Source: Verrucomicrobiota bacterium
Lineage (GTDB): Bacteria; Verrucomicrobiota; Verrucomicrobiia; Verrucomicrobiales; Verrucomicrobiaceae
Assembly (NCBI GenBank): GCA_023428335.1
Contig: JAEYYS010000414.1
Span: forward strand, 1 to 11,848
DNA: 11,848 nt
Direction: 5' to 3'
Of the stretch, positions 7,005 to 11,848 are shown piece by piece (positions within the stretch are counted from its first letter, which is position 1; each line of letters begins with the position of its first letter). A model generated the notes under the pieces. That model saw only the letters and a program-made list of their open reading frames with translations, searched no databases and had not been told where the DNA came from. A program made the position numbers and the translations under genes.

Positions 7005-7808
7005 CTACGGAGCCGTGGGTTGCTGTTGTTTAGCACGATAGGTGCGCAGCCGCTCCAACCGCCGCTGAAACTCCGCCTCCGGCACATGATGAAACTGATT
7101 GTCACCGGTCACGAACGCCCGCTTGCCACGTGCATCCGGTCGCGGCGTTGCCACGACCGGCAGATCGGTGGGCAAGGGCCTGCTTAAGCCGGCCGCACCA
7201 TAAAACCACGGCTCCGGATTCTCTTTTTGAAAGCGGTCAAAAAAGAAATGCCCCTGCATTCCATCGTCCCAAACCAGCAACTCGGCCAACCCCTCGGGAT
7301 ACTGCTGTTGGTGTTCCTCCGCCCAGGCAGAAAGCAGCATGCACATCTCCCGCAGCTTGAAATGGGCGAGGGAAACCGAATGAAAACTCGATTGGATCAG
7401 AGGCTGCCCGGACTTCATCCAGCCAAGCTGATGGGCGATGCCGGCAGTGGCCATGGAAGCCATGAAAAGCGGCGCCAGCAGGGCCAGCAAAGCCAGCGTA
7501 TGACGCCAGCCCCAGCCCTTGCCGCCGCCGCTCCGCTGATCCCAGCCAATCAGAAATCGATGCAGGGCGACAGCCGCCAGCGCGAACGCCAGCAGGCCGC
7601 CGGCCAGCATGCTGGCGTTGACCTGCACCTGCGGCAGGGTGTTCCGAAGAAACACGAACCATCCCGTCGCCAGATGCCAAAGGATCTGCACGAACGCGGC
7701 GCTGAAGACGGTCAGCAGCAGAATCAGCGACAGCAGGACGATGAGTGTCCAGCAAATCACCCGCGCCGTGCCACGCAGGATTCGGAGGAGCAGGGGGTGG
7801 ACCTTCAT
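7005..7808 (-). CDS. Three-helix membrane protein with pseudopilin-like C-terminal module
   Basis: A 267-residue protein of no family I can name. The N-terminal half is membrane-embedded: hydrophobic spans at about 15-45 (long, perhaps bent), 66-86 and 104-126, separated by a Gly/Arg-rich loop (91-101). The C-terminal half is soluble: a helix with LSAWAEEHQQQYPEGLAEL (159-177), which resembles the post-helix part of type II secretion pseudopilins, then WFYGAAGL (201-208), VVATPRPDARGKRAFVTGD (218-236) and VPEAEFQRRLERL (242-254). The tail resembles that of the upstream gene product (VYEP, then MALLTDGSV and SELKRRL). It lacks the class III prepilin cleavage motif, so it is not itself a pilin. 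The start codon overlaps the upstream stop as ATGA, so translation is probably coupled. The stop is TAG. A role in an envelope complex is a guess. Confidence 0.82.
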   Translation of the reverse strand: MKVHPLLLRILRGTARVICWTLIVLLSLILLLTVFSAAFVQILWHLATGWFVFLRNTLPQVQVNASMLAGGLLAFALAAVALHRFLIGWDQRSGGGKGWGWRHTLALLALLAPLFMASMATAGIAHQLGWMKSGQPLIQSSFHSVSLAHFKLREMCMLLSAWAEEHQQQYPEGLAELLVWDDGMQGHFFFDRFQKENPEPWFYGAAGLSRPLPTDLPVVATPRPDARGKRAFVTGDNQFHHVPEAEFQRRLERLRTYRAKQQQPTAP

Positions 7809-8503
7809 GGTTGGCTTTGCGTTCGCACGCTCTCCATTTCCGCCACCAAACGGCGCTTCAGTTCAGAGGCGCTCAGCGTGAGCACGCTGCCATCCGTCAG
7901 CAGCGCCATGCGCAGGTTGCCGTAATCCTCCGGTTCATAAACGAGGATGCGGGAGCCCACGTTCGGGCGCAGGCCGGGCACATAAGCGAGCGGCACCCCC
8001 TGCGGATGGATTCCGCTCCACAACTCCTCGCCAATCTCTCCGCTCTCCCGAAACGCCGGCAACCGGCCGCCGTGGGCGTGCGCATAGGTCCAAAGTTCGT
8101 CGCGCAGGTGGTGCAGCGCCGCTCGCCGTGCACTGGCCAGCCAGGTTTTGCTGTCGCGTTCGGGCGTGGCGAGTTGGTAGGTGGCCCCCACCTTCACCCA
8201 GGCGCCGGGCGTCATGAGTTCGCGTGCGCCGGAAATCATCGTCAGCACCACGTGGATCAGGAGCCCGACGATGACCATCAGCCCGAGCGCCTGCTTGTAG
8301 CGAAACATCGGCATTCCCGTCAACGAACCCGCCAGTGTGTTCCAGGCCCATTGCACCAGCCACGCGCTGATCAGGAACACGACAAGAAAGAAGGACAGGG
8401 ATTGCAGGCGCAACTCCCCCACTTCGGTCAGCGTCAAACTGGGCATGCCCGCAATCAGGATCGAGGACGGGCCAAAAACGCATGATGCCGGTATGAACTG
8501 CAT
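7805..8503 (-). CDS. Two-helix membrane protein with pseudopilin-like C-terminal module
   Basis: First gene of a coupled pair, 232 residues from the ATG at 8503. Another in-frame ATG at 8446 (MPSLTLTEV) is nearly as likely; neither has a Shine-Dalgarno motif. Counting from 8446, hydrophobic spans lie at about 15-36 and 52-72. They are followed by a striking SGARELMTPGAWVKVG block (72-87) that looks conserved in character, then a soluble region: LHHLRDELWTYAHAHGGRLP (111-130), VPLAYVPGLRPNVGSRILVY (151-170), EPEDYGNLRMALLTDGSV (171-188) and SASELKRRL (192-200). The final segment has the layout of pseudopilin/H-x9-DG type tails, where a displayed datum block ends in DG-x-V-x-x-L. The same modular order is seen in the downstream protein. 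I do not recognise a function. The stop overlaps the next start (ATGA). Confidence 0.78.
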   Translation of the reverse strand: MQFIPASCVFGPSSILIAGMPSLTLTEVGELRLQSLSFFLVVFLISAWLVQWAWNTLAGSLTGMPMFRYKQALGLMVIVGLLIHVVLTMISGARELMTPGAWVKVGATYQLATPERDSKTWLASARRAALHHLRDELWTYAHAHGGRLPAFRESGEIGEELWSGIHPQGVPLAYVPGLRPNVGSRILVYEPEDYGNLRMALLTDGSVLTLSASELKRRLVAEMESVRTQSQP

Positions 8504-8527
8504 TTTAGGAAGCCTAGATGAACCGCA

Positions 8528-8545
8528 TTGCCAAAGCCATGGCAA
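8528..8545. repeat. Inverted repeat upstream of the membrane-protein pair
   Basis: TTGCCA and TGGCAA flank a six-base centre, about 25 bases upstream of the ATG at 8503. The half-sites are identical to those at 6911-6925, but spacing differs by three bases. It could be a second weak operator, a leader hairpin or chance; only the symmetry supports it. Confidence 0.2.
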
Positions 8546-8659
8546 ATTTCGGAGCCCGCCGCTCATGGCTTCGGCTTCGGGTTGTCCCGGCCGAATTGGC
8601 ACAGCACATACCCGGGCCTCCCAACCTCAAAACACCCACAACCTTTCTTCGCCAAGCGC

Positions 8660-8669
8660 AGGCCGGCCT
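8660..8669. repeat. GC-rich palindrome just after the transposase stop
   Basis: AGGCCGGCCT is a perfect 10-base palindrome lying one base beyond the stop codon of the minus-strand transposase. There is no loop and no following T run, so it is not a standard intrinsic terminator. It could be part of a REP-like end of the transposase unit, but it is short enough for chance in high-GC DNA. Confidence 0.2.
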
Positions 8670-8670
8670 C

Positions 8671-9726
8671 TCAAGCCACCGCGCCGCGCTTCACGTCCCG
8701 CAGCGCATACAGCTTCTCCTCCAACCCGCGCATCAGCCTCGCCCCCGTCAGGCGCCGCGCGCCAAACCGCTCGCGCACCGCCTCAAACACCGCATTCACA
8801 TAGCCCCGGCTCCCCACCACCGCTCCCTCGGTCAGATACCTCACCCGGCAGCGCAGGTAGACGCTCGCTGGCAACCTGCCTCCCTCCGCCACCACCTGCC
8901 GCGCCGTCTCCCGCTCAAACCCGCGCCGCAGCGGCCCGCCGTCTTCTCCGCGTCCCTGCGCCTCGCCCCGCCCGTACAGCAGCACCCGGTGCCTCGCCAG
9001 CACCTCCCGCCGCTTCGCCGGCGCAGCCGCACGCACGGCTTCCAGTGCCGCATCGTCCAGACCGACCTGCGCCACCCGCTCCAGTTCCCGCAACCCCTCC
9101 AGCGCCTCGCCATCCCCGCCCATCGCTGCGCCGTAGCCGCTCCAGCGGTAATCCTTCGGGTCCGCCACCAAGCCCGCGCGCACCGGATTCAGATCGATGT
9201 ACGCCGCCATCGTCCGCAGCACCGGCCCTACCGATTCCACCAGCACGCTGCGGAACCGGTCCTCCCAGAGCGTGCCGCGACGCCGATGCACCTTGTTGAA
9301 CCACTGGCTGAAGCGCTGCTTGAGCGTCTTCATGAACAGCGAAATGTCCCACATCCGCCGCAGGTAGCGCTCGCGGATCTCCGCCTCCCAGCCCGGTGAG
9401 CGCGTCCGGGCCGCCAGGGCCAGATCCTGCTCCAGTCGGGTCGCCTCCAGATCGCCGAGGCTGGCACGCACCCGCTGCACCAATTCCGCATTGGAGGGCA
9501 GCACCTCCGGCCGGGTCGGCACACCGACGAGCAAATGGAAATGGTTCGACAGCACGCAGTAGGTCACCACCCGCACCCCGCAAAAGCGTTCGTAGAGGCG
9601 CATGAAACGCACAAACTGCTCCCGCTCGGCCTCGCCGAAGACAAAGTCCCGGTTCACCACCCGTGAAACGCAGTGGTAAAACGCCATCACTGCCCCCGCC
9701 GGAGCCTTGAGCCGCGCCTGTCGCAT
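8671..9726 (-). CDS. REP-associated tyrosine transposase (RAYT, Y1 HUH family)
   Basis: A 351-residue single-strand-specific transposase-like protein related to IS200/IS605 TnpA. The HUH-type metal-binding motif is in CVLSNHFHLLVGVP (57-70; H62-F63-H64), and the nucleophile is the tyrosine of AAYIDLNPVRAG (Y176), which is the RAYT arrangement. Other family marks are FYHCVSRVVNRDFVFG near the start (16-31), FMKTLKQRFSQWFNKVHRRRGTLWEDRF (131-158) and YRWSGYGAA soon after the tyrosine. The roughly 150-residue C-terminal extension includes VRYLTEGAVVGSRGYVNAVF and a final Arg/Leu-rich helix, making it longer than short RAYTs of about 150-220. It is intact and apparently functional. RAYTs are thought to act on REP-type palindromes rather than move as standard insertion sequences. 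The start is ATG 9726; Met14 is an alternative. A short inverted repeat lies 43-65 bases upstream of this start. Confidence 0.93.
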   Translation of the reverse strand: MRQARLKAPAGAVMAFYHCVSRVVNRDFVFGEAEREQFVRFMRLYERFCGVRVVTYCVLSNHFHLLVGVPTRPEVLPSNAELVQRVRASLGDLEATRLEQDLALAARTRSPGWEAEIRERYLRRMWDISLFMKTLKQRFSQWFNKVHRRRGTLWEDRFRSVLVESVGPVLRTMAAYIDLNPVRAGLVADPKDYRWSGYGAAMGGDGEALEGLRELERVAQVGLDDAALEAVRAAAPAKRREVLARHRVLLYGRGEAQGRGEDGGPLRRGFERETARQVVAEGGRLPASVYLRCRVRYLTEGAVVGSRGYVNAVFEAVRERFGARRLTGARLMRGLEEKLYALRDVKRGAVA

Positions 9727-9768
9727 GTTCCATGCCTACCCGACCACCGGCGCGACGGCAAGCTTTTC

Positions 9769-9791
9769 TATAAAGGGACAGACACTTTATA
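9769..9791. repeat. Inverted repeat with GGACAGACA loop upstream of the RAYT gene
   Basis: TATAAAG (9769-9775) and CTTTATA (9785-9791) form a perfect 7-base stem around the loop GGACAGACA. TATAAAGG also recurs as a direct repeat at 9789-9796. The patch is AT-rich against a GC-rich background and lies in the leader of the transposase. On the minus strand the core reads TGTCTGTCCCTTTATA. From memory, a TGTCTGTCCC-type sequence often neighbours transposases of this class, so it may be the RAYT recognition element. I cannot verify that here. Confidence 0.5.
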
Positions 9792-9893
9792 AAGGAACGG
9801 GAGTAGCGGGAAACACTTGCCTGGTGGCGGGACTCGGGCGGCAGAGTTCGGGTTGCCAGGGGCGGGGGCCGTCGGTTAGCCTGCGCTTGTCGC

Positions 9894-10955
9894 ATGGACA
9901 GTCCCAATCTCAGTGCCCTGGCTGCCGCTTTGAAGCTTTCTCCAAGCACGGTCTCGCGCGTGCTCAGCGGGCAGGCTGAGCGTTTTCGCATCAGTCCGGC
10001 GACCCGCGAGCGGGTGCTGGCCGAGGCGGCCAAATCGGGACTGGTGGTGGATGCGGTGGCCCGCGGTCTGCGCTTGCGCACGACCCAGACCCTCGGGTTG
10101 GTCATTCCGGATGTGTCGAACCCCTTCTTCGCTTCGCTGGCCCGCCAGATTGAACATCAGGCGCGGGCGCGCGGCTACTCGGTGCTGCTCGCCGATTCCC
10201 AGGAAAGTGCCGAAGTCGAGGCAGAAGCGGTGCGCCTGATGCGGGGTCGACGAGTCGACGGACTCGTCATTGCCCCGGTCGGCAGCGCGTCGCGGGCAAC
10301 ACTGGCGCCGCTGGTCACCCGCCTGCCGCTGGTGCTGATCGATCGCATTCTACCGGATTTTGCCGGCCCAAGTGTGACGGCCGACAATTTCGCGGGAGCT
10401 CGCGAAGCCACCCGCCTGCTGCTGGCACGCGGGCATCGCCGCATCGGCTGTCTGCAGGGTCGGCCGGACTCCTCGGTGCAGGAGGAACGTCTGCGCGGCC
10501 ACCAAGCGGCCCTGAATGAGGCCGGCCTCAGTCTCGACCCGACCCTGCTGCGCGGCGGCCTGCACGCCCCCGATGCGGGTCGCACGGGCATTGAAGACTG
10601 GTTTCGGACGCGGGGCGCGGCGCCAACCGCCGTGCTCGCCTTCGGCAACTTGCTGGCGCTCGGCGCCCTGCAGGCGCTGCGCCGGCTCGGTCTTGGCGTG
10701 CCGGAGGATGTGTCCCTGATCGCCTTCGACGACCAGCCGTGGACCGAACTCACCGCACCGCCCCTAACCACCGTGGCCCAGCCGGTCGAAGCCCTGGCCG
10801 AGGCGGCGATGCGCTGCCTGTTCGAGCGCCTGCAGACGCGAACCCCCGGCCCGCCAGCCAATCATGTCCTGCCGGTGCAAGTACTTGAGAGGGAATCCGT
10901 GGCCGCTCCGCCGGTGAGCCGAAGAAAAACCTGTTTGACGCCCACCCCACCCTAG
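9894..10955 (+). CDS. LacI-family transcriptional repressor, probable sugar regulator
   Basis: A 353-residue LacI/GalR-type regulator. The N-terminal helix-turn-helix LSALAAALKLSPSTVSRVLSG (6-26) has the canonical STVSRVLSG recognition helix, followed by the hinge region (VARGLRLRTTQTLGLVIPD). The effector domain resembles periplasmic sugar-binding proteins: SNPFFASLARQIEHQARARG, VDGLVIAP, DNFAGAREATRLLLARGHRRIG, ERLRGHQAAL, VLAFGNLLALGALQALRRLG and PEDVSLIAFDDQPWTELTAPPLTTV. It probably binds a sugar or sugar phosphate in the cytoplasm and releases its operator. It sits 28 bases upstream of a ribose-type substrate-binding protein gene on the same strand, with a LacI-type palindrome between them, which indicates local control of that transporter. 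The N-terminus is slightly atypical: the usual (T)I-x-D-V-A opening is replaced by PNLSALA. ATG 9894 has no Shine-Dalgarno motif. The stop is TAG. Confidence 0.94.
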   Translation: MDSPNLSALAAALKLSPSTVSRVLSGQAERFRISPATRERVLAEAAKSGLVVDAVARGLRLRTTQTLGLVIPDVSNPFFASLARQIEHQARARGYSVLLADSQESAEVEAEAVRLMRGRRVDGLVIAPVGSASRATLAPLVTRLPLVLIDRILPDFAGPSVTADNFAGAREATRLLLARGHRRIGCLQGRPDSSVQEERLRGHQAALNEAGLSLDPTLLRGGLHAPDAGRTGIEDWFRTRGAAPTAVLAFGNLLALGALQALRRLGLGVPEDVSLIAFDDQPWTELTAPPLTTVAQPVEALAEAAMRCLFERLQTRTPGPPANHVLPVQVLERESVAAPPVSRRKTCLTPTPP

Positions 10956-10956
10956 A

Positions 10957-10968
10957 ACAAACGTTTGT
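10957..10968. promoter_or_regulatory. LacI-type operator palindrome before the sugar-binding protein gene
   Basis: ACAAACGTTTGT is a perfect 12-base palindrome with the central CG typical of LacI-family operators. It lies one base after the repressor's stop and 15 bases before the ATG at 10984, where bound repressor would block transcription or its start. A TTGACG at 10935-10940 could serve as -35, but I find no convincing -10 at the right spacing. Assignment to the adjacent repressor is inferred from position. Confidence 0.75.
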
Positions 10969-10983
10969 GCTATTGTGCATTCC

Positions 10984-11848
10984 ATGAAACTCCAACCCTT
11001 TCTGTTTGCTGCCGTTCTGGCCGGCGGTCTGGTCGCCTGCAAACCCGCAGGCTCGGACAACGCTTCCTCCCCATCCGCCGACGCCAAACCGCGCATCGCT
11101 CTGGTGATGAAGTCGCTCGCCAACGAGTTCTTCCAGACCATGGCCGAGGGTGCCAAGACGCACCAAGCCGCCCACGCCACCGACTACGACCTCGTCGTCA
11201 ATGGCATCAAGAATGAAACCGACCTCGCCGAGCAGGTCGGGCTGGTCGAGCAAATGGTCGCCCAGGGCGTTCAGGCCCTGGTCATCGCCCCGGCCGATTC
11301 CAAGGCCCTGATCCCCGCCCTCAAGCGCGCGCGCGACGCCGGCGTGTTGGTGATCAACATCGACAACCGCCTCGACGCCGCCACCCTGCAGCAAGCCGGC
11401 CTGCAGGTCCCCTTCGTCGGTCCCGACAACCGCGCCGGCGCCAAGGCGGTCGGCGAGGTGCTGGCGAAACAGCTCCAACCCGGCGATGCGGTGGCCATCC
11501 TCGAAGGCGTCACCACCGCCTTCAACAGCCAGCAGCGCCGCGCCGGTTTTGAGGACGCCATGAACGCCGCCGGCATGAAGATCGTCGCCGTGCAGAGCGG
11601 GCAGTGGGAAATGGAAAAGGCGAACGGGGTTGCCGCCGGCCTGCTGGCCGCGCACCCGAACCTGAAGGCCCTGCTCTGCGCCAACGACAACATGGCGCTC
11701 GGCGCCGCCGCCGCCGTGCAGGCCGCCGGCAAGGCCGGCCAGGTGCGCATCGTCGGCTTCGACAACATCGCCGCCCTCAAGCCCCTGCTTGCCGATGGCC
11801 GCGTGCTGGCCACCGCCGACCAGCATGGCGACCAGCTCGCCGTCTTCG
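10984..11848 (+). CDS. Sugar ABC transporter substrate-binding lipoprotein, ribose type (partial)
   Basis: The first 288 codons of a periplasmic-binding-protein family 4 (RbsB-like) protein; the frame is still open at the window edge. The N-terminus is a type II signal peptide with lipobox LVAC (Cys19) and a Ser/Ala/Pro linker, so it should be a lipid-anchored receptor rather than the soluble periplasmic form usual for RbsB in enterobacteria. Typical blocks follow: ALVMKSLANEFFQTMAEGA, VQALVIAPADSKALIPALK, VINIDNRLD, VPFVGPDNRAGAKAVGEVL, AILEGVTTAFNSQQRRAGF, LCANDNMALGAAAAV, RIVGFDNI and DGRVLATADQHG. It delivers a pentose or hexose to an ABC permease and ATPase, presumably encoded beyond the right edge. 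The LacI gene and palindrome just upstream suggest sugar-inducible expression. The exact sugar is unresolved. Probably only a few dozen residues are missing. Confidence 0.93.
   Translation, partial: MKLQPFLFAAVLAGGLVACKPAGSDNASSPSADAKPRIALVMKSLANEFFQTMAEGAKTHQAAHATDYDLVVNGIKNETDLAEQVGLVEQMVAQGVQALVIAPADSKALIPALKRARDAGVLVINIDNRLDAATLQQAGLQVPFVGPDNRAGAKAVGEVLAKQLQPGDAVAILEGVTTAFNSQQRRAGFEDAMNAAGMKIVAVQSGQWEMEKANGVAAGLLAAHPNLKALLCANDNMALGAAAAVQAAGKAGQVRIVGFDNIAALKPLLADGRVLATADQHGDQLAVF

Noticed and set aside
5872..7041. Long plus-strand frame opposite the aldolase gene
   Set aside because: It lies antisense to a frame with good superfamily motifs; its composition is shadow-like and it has no recognisable domain.
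8337..9399. Plus-strand Pro/Arg-rich frames opposite the transposase
   Set aside because: They are low-complexity shadows of the transposase gene, which keeps its HUH and tyrosine motifs on the other strand.
10750..11826. Minus-strand frame across the LacI and binding-protein genes
   Set aside because: It is antisense to two well-supported genes, with Gly/Val/His-rich shadow composition.

Overview
This is a GC-rich window (clearly above 60% G+C by eye) from a diderm bacterium. Two lipoprotein signals, a Tat-exported Gfo/Idh/MocA oxidoreductase, a class 2 (quinone-linked) dihydroorotate dehydrogenase, a REP-associated tyrosine transposase and small membrane proteins with pseudopilin-like tails together suggest Verrucomicrobiota (Opitutales-like) or a close PVC relative. 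This placement is an inference from gene content; there is no rRNA or marker tree to support it. None of the start codons I chose has a recognisable Shine-Dalgarno sequence. TAG, TGA and the normal code are used ordinarily, and TAG ends three intact genes.

Layout. From 222 to 3790 four genes run on the minus strand: a VTT/TVP38-type membrane protein, a GlcD-like FAD oxidase, a tandem CDGSH iron-sulfur protein and PyrD. An 81-base divergent spacer separates pyrD from the plus-strand Tat-signal Gfo/Idh/MocA oxidoreductase (3872-5227). That gene ends nine bases from a convergent glycine-zipper lipoprotein gene (5237-5692). Upstream of it on the minus strand lies a DHDPS/NAL-superfamily aldolase gene (5758-6888) broken by a single in-frame TAG. 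By motif alignment the TAG sits where the Schiff-base lysine of the family should be. Next is a translationally coupled pair of membrane proteins (7005-8503) with related C-terminal modules. A REP-associated transposase (8671-9726) follows, with an inverted repeat upstream of it.

The right end is a plus-strand sugar-uptake locus: a LacI-family repressor (9894-10955), a perfect 12-base LacI-type palindrome directly after its stop codon, and a ribose-type sugar ABC substrate-binding lipoprotein that runs off the window. The repressor probably controls the transporter through that palindrome. The Gfo/Idh oxidoreductase and the DHDPS-like aldolase would also fit a carbohydrate-using lifestyle, but nothing in the sequence ties them to the transporter.

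Most of the window is ordinary chromosomal content. The observations most worth checking are the amber codon at the predicted catalytic lysine, the inverted repeat in front of that same gene, the paralogous membrane pair, and the transposase with its flanking repeat. I see no CRISPR array, tRNA, rRNA, prophage or recognisable defence system.
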